64,000 nucleotides of DNA from Fulvia fulva (taxonomy: Eukaryota > Ascomycota > Dothideomycetes > Mycosphaerellales > Mycosphaerellaceae). The stretch spans positions 1,612,001 to 1,676,000 of the forward strand of contig NC_063020.1 in assembly GCF_020509005.1 (NCBI RefSeq), written 5' to 3'. Positions 1 through 11,600 of this stretch are shown here, piece by piece. The number at the start of each line of letters is the position of its first letter. Position 1 is the first letter of the stretch. The notes beneath the pieces are model-generated. The model did not search any database, was not told where the DNA came from, and saw only the letters and a program-made list of their open reading frames with translations. The position numbers were made by a program, and so were the translations under genes.

Positions 1-2712
1 AGAGCCAGGTAGAATACCACCAATATCTGCATGATGTGCTCGCGATGCGACGTAGAACACGATGTTGTCACCACTGAATGCAGGTGTGATGACAGTGATG
101 TCTGGCAAATGTGTTCCACCGAACATTGGATGGTTTGATACCAACACGTCGCCCTTTTTCAGCTTCCCACGCCAGATCTCAGCTTGCTTCCGTACGCAAG
201 TCGACATGCTGCCTAGGTGGACTGGCAGATGTGGTGCATTGGCGACAAGACCACCATCGGCATCGAATAGTGCGCATGAATAATCTAGGCGCTCCTTGAC
301 GTTCGTGCTGACGCTCGTCTTCTGCAGAGCGCGACCCATCTGCTCAGCAATGGCCATGAAGCGGTGGGCGAAGATACTTAGCATGATAGGGTCGACCTCT
401 TTCGTGGTCACCTTCTTGTTCTGGTGGTCGGGTTCACCAATGTTGATCACAACGTGCGTGTTGATGATCAAAGCGGTTGCCTCTGGTGTAACGACAATCG
501 TTTGTGTACCATCCGCGATGATTGCAGGACCTCGAATCCGATCACCAACAGCCAGCTCTCCAAGCTTGTAGACGGCAGTGTCTTGACGACCGCCTTCGAA
601 ATACACCTTCCGTTGACCGTAGACTTTGGCATCCTTGCCCAGGTCTTTGGGCGTGATCTCTTTTAGTTGTTGATCGACGGTCTTTTCCAGACCTTCGAAC
701 GTTTTGCCAATGCCTCTCGCTCGGACATCGTCGATTATGATGTCTCGATCAGGTAGAGTGAAGCCGAACTCTTGCTCGTGCTGCTTCACAAACGCTTTGC
801 CGAACGCCCACTCATCGCCATCAGCCTCTTCGCCTGTTGGCTTGATTATCATCAACGCAGACTCTGTGCCTCGGTACCGCATGTTCAGATACTCTTCAAA
901 ATGGATGTTGGATCCGTCGAACCCTTGATCGCGTAACGTCGCCGCGGACTTCTTCTTCAGCTCTTCCATCTTGTCCTGCAGATATTGCTTGACGTCCTGG
1001 TCCTTATCCGACCATACCTTGGATTCAGGCTCCTGCCTTTCATCGACGACATCCGCTAGAGCCATGCCGTACGCGCTGAGCACTGAAGAGTAGCGGTGGA
1101 CGAGAATCTGACCAATGCCAAGCGCCTCTGCGATGGCTACAGCATGTTGACCGCCCGCACCACCAAAAGTCGCAAGACGATGCTTGCTTGTGTCATGGCC
1201 TCTCGCTTCGGTGAGGGAGCGAATAGGCCTCGTCATTGTCTCGTTCGCAATTTTGATGAAGCCATTCGCTACCTCGTCTGGGCTCATGTTCTTGCCTTGC
1301 TCTTTGTTGATCTGTTCAGTGAGCTCTTTGAAAAGCTTCTCGCTTGCTTGCTCGTCCAGACCTTCGTCTTCGTTCTTGCCGAAAATCTTGGGGAAGAAGT
1401 CAGGAAGTAGTCGTCCTAAGAACAAGTTTGCGTCTGTTATGGCCAAGGGACCACCTTTGCGATAACATGCCGGGCCTGGATGAGCACCTGCACTCTCTGG
1501 TCCAACCACAAATAGGCCGTTCCGGAAGAAAAGTCTTGAGCCACCGCCAGCAGCGACTGTGTTGATATCTAGTTGTGGACTTTGTATTGTGACGCCGGCC
1601 GTGGTTGTCTCGAAAACGTGGTCGTATCGTCCCTCGCCGTATCTGCTTACGTCTGTCGACGTGCCGCCCATGTCGAAGCCAATGACTGGTGTTCGCGTCT
1701 CAGGGTCGTAGCTCGTTAGTGCGTAGCCAACCACACCGCCAGCAGGACCAGAAAGGATAGCACGCAGACCTGAAAAGATGTCCACGTCTACAAGACCGCC
1801 ATCCGATTGCATGAACTCGCATCTTGCACCCTTCGACCCTTGCTCTTGCTTCACTCTCTCCGTGCCCAGGCCACCCTCGAAGCCCTTCTGGAACCCATCA
1901 ATGTACTTCCGTATTGCAGGCGTGAGATATGCATCAGCACACGCAGACGTTGCTCTCGGTACGAGCTTGATCATAGGCATAAGTTCATGCGATAGAGACA
2001 CGTGCTCAAAGCCAATGTCCCTCGCGACCTTGCCCACCACCGCCTCATGGTACGGATATGTATACCCGTGCATCAAACACACTGCGATACTCCTCAATCC
2101 AGAATCGTACACCTCTTGTAGTTGCTTTCTTATCTGCTCTTCTCGTGGCCGTTGCAAGATCCTCACAGCTTCTCCACTCAACCCCTTCACCAACTCAGCG
2201 TCCTTGCCCGCCTCTTCTAGTGCTTTTGCCTCCGTACTATGCCTCTCCGGATCCTCAGCATAGTCCTCCAACGTCACTCGCTCATCGATCTCAACCACCT
2301 TCTTATACAAAACCTCTGGCTTCCGGATACCCAAATCAAAGATATTCGGCCGACTCTGGTTCCCGATCTCTAGACAGTCCTTGAAGCCTTTCGTCACGAC
2401 CATGGCAATATCCTCGCCCTTTCGTTCGAGTAACGCATTCGTGGCGACAGTGGTTCCCATCCGTATACCCTCGATCTTGCTGGTGTCTAAAGGCTGACCA
2501 CGAGGGATCTCTTTGCCTGAGAACTTCTCCAGAAGCCGACGAATTCCTTCTAGTGGTGCATCTTCGTAGTTCTGCGGGTCGACGGAGAGGAGCTTGATCA
2601 AGACATCGTCTTCCATCTTGCCTGTGCCCGGGTTGCCGACGCAGTCTGTGAAAGTGCCGCCGCGGTCGATTGCGATGCGGATGCCGCGAGGGGGAGAGCC
2701 GGCGTCACCCAT
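1..2712 (-). CDS. 5-oxoprolinase (hydantoinase A/B type), 3' end beyond the window
   Basis: ATP-dependent opening of 5-oxo-L-proline to glutamate in the glutathione (gamma-glutamyl) cycle; cytosolic. The frame starts with ATG at 2712 and stays open to base 1 (904 codons). It therefore runs off the window edge; the family is usually about 1,250-1,300 residues. The N-terminus reads IRIAIDRGGTFTDCVG, the hydantoinase-A nucleotide-binding loop. A second phosphate loop, GFDMGGTSTD, lies near residue 350. From about residue 770 the hydantoinase-B half begins (VDPIMLSIFAHRF, then ERLDYSCALFD and, at the edge, HHADIGG). I see no intron in the visible part. It is transcribed away from the PLP-enzyme gene at 3661, with about 950 bp between the two starts. 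Family assignment is firm. Substrate is by family; other hydantoinases are less likely because both halves are fused. Confidence 0.9.
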   Translation of the reverse strand, partial: MGDAGSPPRGIRIAIDRGGTFTDCVGNPGTGKMEDDVLIKLLSVDPQNYEDAPLEGIRRLLEKFSGKEIPRGQPLDTSKIEGIRMGTTVATNALLERKGEDIAMVVTKGFKDCLEIGNQSRPNIFDLGIRKPEVLYKKVVEIDERVTLEDYAEDPERHSTEAKALEEAGKDAELVKGLSGEAVRILQRPREEQIRKQLQEVYDSGLRSIAVCLMHGYTYPYHEAVVGKVARDIGFEHVSLSHELMPMIKLVPRATSACADAYLTPAIRKYIDGFQKGFEGGLGTERVKQEQGSKGARCEFMQSDGGLVDVDIFSGLRAILSGPAGGVVGYALTSYDPETRTPVIGFDMGGTSTDVSRYGEGRYDHVFETTTAGVTIQSPQLDINTVAAGGGSRLFFRNGLFVVGPESAGAHPGPACYRKGGPLAITDANLFLGRLLPDFFPKIFGKNEDEGLDEQASEKLFKELTEQINKEQGKNMSPDEVANGFIKIANETMTRPIRSLTEARGHDTSKHRLATFGGAGGQHAVAIAEALGIGQILVHRYSSVLSAYGMALADVVDERQEPESKVWSDKDQDVKQYLQDKMEELKKKSAATLRDQGFDGSNIHFEEYLNMRYRGTESALMIIKPTGEEADGDEWAFGKAFVKQHEQEFGFTLPDRDIIIDDVRARGIGKTFEGLEKTVDQQLKEITPKDLGKDAKVYGQRKVYFEGGRQDTAVYKLGELAVGDRIRGPAIIADGTQTIVVTPEATALIINTHVVINIGEPDHQNKKVTTKEVDPIMLSIFAHRFMAIAEQMGRALQKTSVSTNVKERLDYSCALFDADGGLVANAPHLPVHLGSMSTCVRKQAEIWRGKLKKGDVLVSNHPMFGGTHLPDITVITPAFSGDNIVFYVASRAHHADIGGILPGS

Positions 2713-3660
2713 GCTGGGCAGGCTGTAGTGAGGTGTCTATGTTGTTATGAAGAGGGGGAGCGTAGCAGCGCAGAGCTGTGTTGAGCGGAGGGATTGATGC
2801 TCAGCAGTAGGCAGAGAGGGAGGTAAGGGAAAAGCTAGCTGGTAAGCATTGGGCAACTTAGCTTCTTACATAGATGTGTCAGTATGATATGGATTGATTG
2901 TGGTCAGCAATGGCAGTGTCACTAATCCATGGAGGAGAGCTGTCACGATGCCGTCTTGCCTGCAAAGGTGCCCCTCGCCCTTCGCCCTACAAGCCTTCCC
3001 CACCTGGCGCACAGTCCCATCTTAACCAAAGTCAACTGTTGTCCAGGTAACGCCAGTTAAGTTTTGACGCGGACCATCTCACCTTAGTGAGAGTGTGGTG
3101 TCAGGTGGGATCGTGCAGCACAAGCAGAAGCCGATCACGAACTCGGCCGATCTGATGTTGCCCGGTGTGGGGGGTCCGACTCTTGCCGTGGGAAAGTGCT
3201 GGCCACGACACACAGACGACACGGGCTGTCTTTTGCTATCACAACGATCGCTCACCCCGGGACGCTGGATATCGATATCGAGCCTATCGGTTGGCATTGC
3301 ATGTCAACGAGGTCCATATGAGATGGAAGGTGTGCAAGACGCAATGGGATTGTGACCCGGCCGCTCCCGACACAGACCACACTTCGTCGCGCCTTTCATT
3401 GTCAACAACAGGCATAAGCTGCATCATGAATGCTCGACGCCCATTGATGAAAGCGTAGCGGAGCAAATCTTCGCGTATTGCATGGCAGAACCACCTTGCT
3501 CTAACCTTTGGAGGCAATTCGAACCTTTGAACCTCTAAAGGCAACCAGCTTTCTGCGCTTGGATATAAGTACCTCAGGAAGCCAGCACCATTATTATCTT
3601 CCATGATCACTTCAGGACACGTGATATCAAGTTCGCAGAAACTTTGACACTCATCCCACC
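2713..3660. promoter_or_regulatory. Shared upstream region of the divergent 5-oxoprolinase and PLP-lyase genes
   Basis: No coding region could be supported here. The stretch separates two divergent starts, so it should hold both promoters. For the plus-strand gene there is a TATA-like run (ATATAA, 3563-3568) about 95 bp before the ATG, and the ATG at 3661 lies in a good context (CACCATGG). Two GATA-factor type sites (HGATAR, on the minus strand) occur near 3236 and 3282. They are common by chance, so nitrogen control through them is only a suggestion. Confidence 0.4.
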
Positions 3661-4896
3661 ATGGCCCAACAGCAATACCTAGTCCGACATCTTGACACAG
3701 GGAAGGAGTTCAAGCGAGATTTCATTCTGAACAATGCGCAAGTAATCACTTCCTCATGGCCACATCCTACGGTAGTCGATCCCGCCGTGGAGGCCTTTCA
3801 TCAGAAGCTACCCGACTGCGCTGAGACGAGACTCCACGCCCGACCAGTCATAGCAGCCGAGCTCGGAATCGGCCATGTGTTCCTCAAAGACGAGTCCATC
3901 AGGTTTGGACTGCCAGCCTTCAAGATTCTTGGTGCTAGCTGGGCCATCTTCAAGTCTGTGTGTCAAAAGCTCGATCTTCCACTCTCTTCGTCTATAAACG
4001 AAGCGAGGGAAGCTATTGCATCGGCCAGGAATATGCAAGTCGTGACTTGCACCGAGGGCAACTGGGGTCGTGCTTGTGCAAGGATGGGGAGGATTTTGAA
4101 TCTAGAAGTGGTCATCTATGTTCCCGGCTTCATGAGCGAGTACACGCAGCAACTCATCGAGAGTGAAGGAGCTAAAGTCATTCGCTTGCCGAATGGCTCC
4201 TACGACGATTCGATAGAGAAAGCGAGGAGTGTCTCTGAAGAGACTGGAGCGTTACTTGTCATGGACACCAGCTGGGATGATTATGAAGAGGTACCACGGG
4301 TATGTTACAGACTCCAAGCACTTCTCTCCGCCGACAGCTCAGGTCACTAACAACATCCCTGACAGTGGGTCACACAAGGCTACGGTACGATGCTCGCCGA
4401 GACCGATCGCCAGCTTCGGATCGCTTTGGGATGCCACAGCCAAGATACAGTATACATTACGTCTGTTGGCGTAGGCTCCTGGGCACACTCCGTTGTCGCG
4501 CACTACAAAGCTGCCGATCCAAGCGTATTCATTATGACAGTTGAGCCTGACGCCGCACCATCCTTCAAGGAGTCACTGCACTGTAACGAGATCAGATCGA
4601 TCGTCACCGGCGATACCATCATGGCAGGCATGAACTGTGGTACCACTTCGAAGATTGCGTGGCCGGTGTTGCGAGACGGCGTTGGCGCAGCAGTCGTAGT
4701 GACTGATGCTGAGGCACATCAAAGTGTGCTGGACTTGAAGGCTCAAGGCGTCAAGGCGGGTCCATGTGGTGCGGCTACGTTGGCCGCTCTGCGTAAGTAC
4801 GTCAGGGAGGCAGGTGATTCGCGAGACTGGGCGAACTCGACGGTTGTGCTGTTCAGTACGGAGGGTGAGAGGGAGTATGAAGTGCCGGAGGTGTGA
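3661..4896 (+). CDS. PLP-dependent diaminopropionate ammonia-lyase-like enzyme
   Basis: Predicted fold-type II pyridoxal-phosphate lyase, closest in motif pattern to diaminopropionate ammonia-lyase, which converts 2,3-diaminopropionate to pyruvate plus ammonia. Exons are 3661-4299 and 4366-4896. The 66-bp intron starts GTATGT, has CTAAC as branch site and ends GACAG, giving 389 residues, close to the roughly 400 of the family. The segment KDESIRFGLPAFKILG carries the likely PLP lysine in AFK. TEGNWGRA matches the substrate-loop region, and GPCGAATLAALR near the C-terminus matches the phosphate-binding region. The first exon ends exactly at a codon boundary and the second continues W-V-T-Q-G-Y, as expected for the family. 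It is divergent from 5-oxoprolinase, which hints at a shared amino-acid nitrogen salvage role. Other threonine-synthase-like lyases remain possible. Confidence 0.85.
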
Positions 4897-5621
4897 GCCA
4901 ACATCTGTCACAGGCTAGGTGGGCACTCTGTCAAATGTCTGCAGCGCTCCAGGACACCAGCATGTGCTGTCAATATGTTTGGGCAGTCTGTGGCCCGTGT
5001 CGTTGCTGTGAGCGAGGATCCGATCTGGAGCTTGGGCGCTCACCGATGTGCGAGGTATTACCGACGATCCACTACACACAATCATGCCCGATACTGCATA
5101 TTATAGCTTTCCAGATTGCAAACACATGCTCACGCATATTTCATGACCTTCAACAAAGTATACGACATCATGACAGAGTTTCGCTAAAAGTCTCCGTGGC
5201 GACCGAGGGTTCTGTGCTAGCCACCGCCTTTAGATCCCTGCAGTCTAGAGTGTAGAGACTGGAGCTGTGCGAACAACACATCACGAAACCGACCAATCGT
5301 CGCGGCCGGCTGTGACCGTACTGCATAATGTGCATTGCTCGTGGTTGTGTGGTATAGCGATTCCTGCCATCATATTGTACACTGCATGTGTATAGTGTGA
5401 TTAGTTACGCGACACGATCTCGACGACGACACGACAAACAGACGAGCTTTCCATTGCAACGAGCTTGCTACGACACCGACGTTACGACCAGTCCCGAGTG
5501 CTACGACGGAGGCCAATACCGACAGAGAATCCGCAGGACTTGTGCGACGCGACTCTTGCACGAGTCCATAATCGATAATCCATCCATTACCCCGTTCTGG
5601 TTCCCTTGAAACGATTTAACC
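4897..5621. other. Intergenic: 3' end of the lyase gene and upstream region of the giant leashin-like gene
   Basis: 725 bp without a supported gene. The short open frames here lack family motifs and good start contexts. The right half should contain the promoter and leader of the giant gene at 5622; I see no convincing TATA box. Confidence 0.4.
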
Positions 5622-8600
5622 ATGTGGAAAGCGGCATTTCAGGGCCGCTCTGAGAAGGGCGGCGAGGCAAGTGTCGCGGGAAAGCCCACCAAAGACGAGT
5701 CGCAATCGCGGAAGAAGAAGAGCGGCAGCCACAGCCATCGCGCCGAGTCAGTCATCTCAACCCGGGACGATGAGAGAGACCGCGAACGACGGAAGAGTGG
5801 CAGAGCCGGCCGTGTATATGACAGCGGCGGCTCCAAATATGAGACTGGATCGTCATACACTTCCTCTGGCCCGTCGCAGTACGTGACTGCGCCTTCTTCG
5901 CGTGTGGGAGAGGTGCGTGCGTTGACTGCAAGTGCTCTGCGCATGCTCCCGGATGACGAAGAGGAGTGGGAAGACGACGAGAAAGATGCGCGCAGTGAGA
6001 GGAGTAGGAAGAGCGGGAAGAGGGGAAGTGGCGACGAGAAGAGACGGAAGAGTGCGCGCAGTGAGAAGGAGAGGTCGCGAAGCCATTCTAGGGAGCGGAG
6101 AGAGAAGCGCAAGGAGAACAAGACGACGGAGAAGCCACGCGACAAGGACAGGGAACGATCAAGACGAGAGCCGGAACTGGTGTCAGAGGGTTCTAGGGCG
6201 ATGCCAATGCCCGGCAGCTTCGAACAGTTTCCCGGCCAGTATGCTGCTGGCCAGATGGGACCCTCTGACCCTGCAGTCATGTCTGGCGCATTGCCCAGTG
6301 ATGCATACCAACATCAGTTCCCTGGCCAAGATCCATATGCACGACCTCAGATGCCACCCTCCATGCCCAGCCGAGCCGATTCGTATGGACATGCCGCGGA
6401 CTATTATCTTGATGAAGGCCAGAGTGTGCAACATCAGCCTGGCCATCGTGCGGCTACACCAAATATGCTGGTGAACCCCGATCTTCACTTGATCGCAGCC
6501 TCGGCCGAGGCAAATCCTGCTCAGGATACTGGCCATGGATCTGCTGCGGACTTCTACGGTGGCGAAGTCAGCCCCGTGCCGTACTCGAAGATCCCGACAA
6601 CAGCGCCGACAACTCCAGCGAAGGTATCGAAGCCCTCGGAGACTGGGAAGACTTCCGCGTCTGCCCCCTCGAGCTCAAGCAAGCCGAAACCAAAGACAAA
6701 GTCATCTCGAACTTCATCCACGGGAGTTGCCGCAGCCGCAGTAGCCGCAGGTGCAGGGATCGCAGCATTGAGCGGCTCTTCACATCAACACTCACAGTCG
6801 CAGCAACAAAACACGTCATCTTCGTCCTACCAGCAAGGCACTAGCTTCACCTCGAAGCCTACGAAACCAACCAGGCACAACTCTGAAGGCAGCGCGTACT
6901 ACACGGCACCATCAACGAACAGCACCTACCCTCCGACACTTCCATCCACCAATGGCTACGGAGCAGCAATGACTACTAACACCGGTACACCAGGCAGACA
7001 GACTAACAATTCTAGTTCGAACGTTCCCCTTTACGCAGCTGCCGCAGCAGGGGCCGCAGGCTTGGCAGCTCACGACTACAACCAACATCACCAACATAGT
7101 GCACACGCGAATGCTGCATTTAACACGCAATCTGGAGGCGGTTATGGTGGTGGTGGAGGCCAGGGTCCACCAAGATCACCACGAGCTGGACCCGGTGGAG
7201 CATACTACGGTCCACCATCAGGCCAAAATGGCGGCATGGCTCAGATGCCATTCCACGAACACAAAGGTCCTTTGACTCGCATCAAAGACGGCCTTTTCAA
7301 CATCATCTCGACGCCCGAAGATGTTGCCAAGATGGAAATGTACACCGAATACATTGGTGTATGCAAGCACTGCTTCGACCCTCGTACCTCTGCATGGGAT
7401 GCACCTCGAGTCCACCACTACCACAAACGACGCGACTCCTTCGAGAGCCTGCGAAAACGTAGATCTGCCGAACGATTGGGTCGGATGGGCAGCAGCGAGT
7501 CTCTGAGGCGGCAGGGCGGCACGCGTGTTGACAAAGACAACCGCTATTACGCCTCAGAAAGCAGCAGGCGGAAGCGCGAGAGTGGAGGCGTTGGTATTCT
7601 TGGGGCTGGACTTGCTGCAGCAGGAGGTCTAGCCGCCGCGAATGCGCTACGCAGTGACAGGCGCGACTTTGACGACACCTACAGCGTAAAGTCTGGTCAT
7701 CGTGAGAGCTCAGCAGTACGAAGACGGAGTCGAAGCTCGTCTCGTGAGCAGCGTCGCCAGTCGCAATATGGTGTCATCAGGCCTGACAGGGACGAATTTG
7801 TTACTGTTCGCAAGAAGGATGGTAGCATCGAGCAGAGACAAGTCTCGCGCAAATCACGCTCGAGTTCTCGAGAGCGGAAGTCATCTGGCATGTTTGGAGC
7901 TGCCGCCGCCGGTGCAGCTTTGGAGGCTGCCGGAATGGCTGCCAGCTCGAGGCGACACCGGTCACGATCTCGAAGTCACAGTCCGACTGTCATCGGCGGC
8001 TTCGGGGCGTCTGAGACAAGGTCGAGGCGAAGTGGCCGTAGATCTCCAACCCGATCTTCCTACCACGACATCTCCCGCAACGACAGACCGCAAGAGTCCT
8101 CGGGCTTGTTCGGTGGATTCTTCTCACCACCGCGGAAAGAACCGAAGCGCAGAAATTCTCCTGAGCACCAGAAGAAGCGCAAGGGTTTCTTCACTTTCAG
8201 CAATAGCTCTGCGTCTTCCTCGAACTCTGACATCGCGTTTGGCGAAGGCTTTGCGAGCAGATCAAGCCTTGGCTTGAGCAGAAAATCCTCCGTCCTGTCG
8301 AACAGATCTGCCAGGCGAACTTCTGGTCGAGCTTCCAGGAAGAGGTCAGATGATCACCTTGGTGCCACAATTGCCGGCATTGGCGCTACAGCGGCAGCAT
8401 TGGCTGCCGCACAGAGAGGCCATCGCATCAGCAAGCGCACGAGCAGACCGGAGCTTGGCAGGCGGAGAGACGTTCGCCACAGCCATGCTGATTCGTCCGA
8501 CGAGGAGTGGGAAGACGAGCTGCCATCCGACGTCGATGACTCGTCGAGTATTGAGGGTGGTCTTGCATACGGCAACGAAGATCGACGTCTTTCTGGTCGT

Positions 8601-11600
8601 CAAAGCATGGACAGTATAGCATCGCAATCCTCTGCCGGTGGCCTTGGCGCTTGGGGCTGGAGATGGGGCGGCAAGGACAAGAAGAGAAGATCAAGACAAT
8701 CTTCTTCTCAACAACCAATGTACGATCAGCGCACTGGTAGTGCTTTTGCTGCTCCAGGTCTTGCTGGCCTGGCCGCTGGCGCTGGTGCAGCTGCAGCGTT
8801 CGACACAAGTAGGCCGATGGACAAGCCGGTGTACCTCGATGATACAGGCCGACCATTGCCAAGTCCAGCCAGTACCTCTACCGCAAGTGGACCTACTGGC
8901 CCCCTGCAGTATGTTGACCCAGCACCAATCTCAGATGTCGGCACGCCGTCAAGGTACTCCTCGATGCCTGGTTCTTTCGATGAAGGCGTCCCTGTCTCGC
9001 GACCTGGTCCAGATATTCTCCGAGCACCACAACCGATCTCTCCCGCGCAGCCAGCGTTCACGCAGAGCCCGCCAGAGCTTGAAAGTCCTACGCAGTATCG
9101 TCCAGGTCATCCACGCCGTGCAAATTCAAGCCCAACACGTGGGCATTTCGCTCAAGATGCTGCGCTTATTGGTGGTGCAGCGCTCGCCACTGCTGGAGCC
9201 ATTGCTGGTATGTCTAGCATCTCCGGCCGATCTGGTCGAGACAAGGAGGCTAGCCGGGTAAGCTTTGGCTTTACCGAAGAACAACAGGCTAAGGAAGACC
9301 GTGAGCATCGTCGTGAGCAGAAGCTGGCTGACGAAGAGAGGCGCCGAGCCGACCGGACCAGGGCACTCAAGGAAGAGGCTGACCGAGCTGCGAAGGAAGC
9401 ACGACAAGAAGAAGTCCGCCGCCAACGTGAGGAAGAAAATCGCAAGGCGGCTGAAGTCAGGCTTGAGCGGGACCGTGCTGCACAGCGCGAAACTGAAGAG
9501 CGTGCTGAGCGCGAGCGACAAAATGAAGTTGCCAGGCTCGAGCGAGAACGCACTGCACAGCGCGAAGCTGAACAGCGAGCCGAACGCGAGCGACAGAAAG
9601 AAACGGCTCGTGTGCAGCGTGAGCGACTCGAGCAAGAGGCTCGGGATCGACAGGCTGCTGCGAGTGCTGCGGCCGCCGAGGTCGAAAAGCATCGTAAAGC
9701 ACGAGAAGAAGCTGAGAGACGTGCTGAGATTGCAGAGCGTGAGCGTCGTGAACGAAATGATGCTTACGCTCGTGAGCAAGCACGACTCGCTGATGAATAC
9801 CAGCGTCGACGTGAGGCAGAAGAGCAGAACCAGTATGATGCCTATGCTCAACGATATCCAAGCCAAAGTCCGGAAGAGGAGCGCAAGCAATGGCCGTCGG
9901 CGCGGCAGCAGACACCGCAGTACGGCAGTCAGAGTCCAGAGAGTGAGCGAAAGTATTCTTCTGGTTGGGGCTCCGTGGCGGCAGGTGCTGCAGCTGCGGC
10001 CACTGTTGGTGCGGTCATGGCTGGTCGCGAGCATGACAAGAAACGTGATCGCAAGAAGAGTCGCGATGATGGTTATTCCGACAAAGGCCACCAGGATCAC
10101 TCTGAACAGCGATACGGCACCTCTTGGGAGTCGGCAGAGAAGAATGCTTCCTCCCGTGAACCTGAAGGACGTGCTGAACTTGAACGCAGAGCTAGCGAGA
10201 AATATGGTCGCGGGCAGACGGGTGTCGAGGTTCGCGATGGGTATGCAGCTGCCGAAATCAAGCCAAAGAACGAGCACGAGGGCGAGCCACTCATGGATGA
10301 TGACATCTACGATCCTGACTTCTTCAAGAAGAAGCATACTGCGGTCGAGAATGCTCGCTACGCGGAGTTCGCACGCAAGGCTGCTGATAAGGTCGTCCAT
10401 GACAGAGAACATGCATACGATGACGACAAGAACACGAGCTACGCAGATTTCTTCGCGCCCAAAGAGCTTCTTGCCAAAGAAGCAGAAGGCAAGACCAGAC
10501 CTGTCAGCCCAGATGGTGACATGGATATGCAGGTCTTCCACCTGCGCGATACTGAGATTCGTTCTTCTTTCGGTTCAGACCCAGACCACCGCCACGGCAG
10601 GAGTAAGTCTGCACCACATGGCGTGCCGAGACTCAATGTCATTGCGCCAACTCCGCCCCCTAGCTCCGCAGAGAGCAGTCCGCTGCGATCGAAAGAGCAC
10701 ACTAAGTCGCCACTGTCGAAGGAACAGGTCATAGAACTTGCCAACGAGTTGAACAAGTCGTCCGTCTCGCAATCTCGCAGCGAGAATTCTGAGCGCAGTC
10801 GAAGCATTTCTTGGGGTGATGACAGCACGCATTACTATGATGTGGACACACCGGACTCGCACCCAGATCGCGACTCGTACATCACCAGTCCTGACATTCG
10901 CAACAACCGTGCTACCACAGCTGCAGCTGGCGTAGCAGGTGCGGCAGCGGCAGGTGCTGCTCTGCATGAGATCGTCGTCGAAGACCCCAGCGGCGGTGAG
11001 CGTCGTTACACGGAAGAGGAATGGCTGCGTGATGAGGAGCGTGATACTCAGGCTGGCGCGGATGATGATAGGGATGTCGAAGACATCACCCCATCACCGG
11101 GACCAGGACCTCGCGACTTTTATCAACAGCCGTTCTTTGACTCTGTCTCCGACATGGGCACAGGAATCTTCAACGTGAGTTCACCTGGCACTAGGAATGC
11201 GCCACCTGCAAGAGGGTTTGTCGAGGGCGAGACAGACGAGCCTACGCCCGTCGAAGAGAAGAAACCTCGCATCCCCGGCGGCTTTGACGATGACATGGAT
11301 GACATTTACAGACCGAGACCAAAGCGCGATAATGATCCCGTCACTGCCGAGATCCAGAAGGAGCAAGCCGCTGCTGCCGTTGCTAGCGCCGCAGAAGAAG
11401 TCAGCGACCGGGAACCACCTCTCAGCAAGAAAGAGAAGAAAAAGCGCGAGAAGGAGGCAAAGAAAAGCAGCAGTGTGGTCGAAAGTGAGCCTAGCACGTA
11501 CTTCGCTGCTGAGCCTGAGCCTGTTCCTGAGCCCGTCGCGGAGCCTGCTTGGGAGCCACCACTGTCCAAGAAAGAGCAGAAGAAGCGTGAAAAGGAAGCC

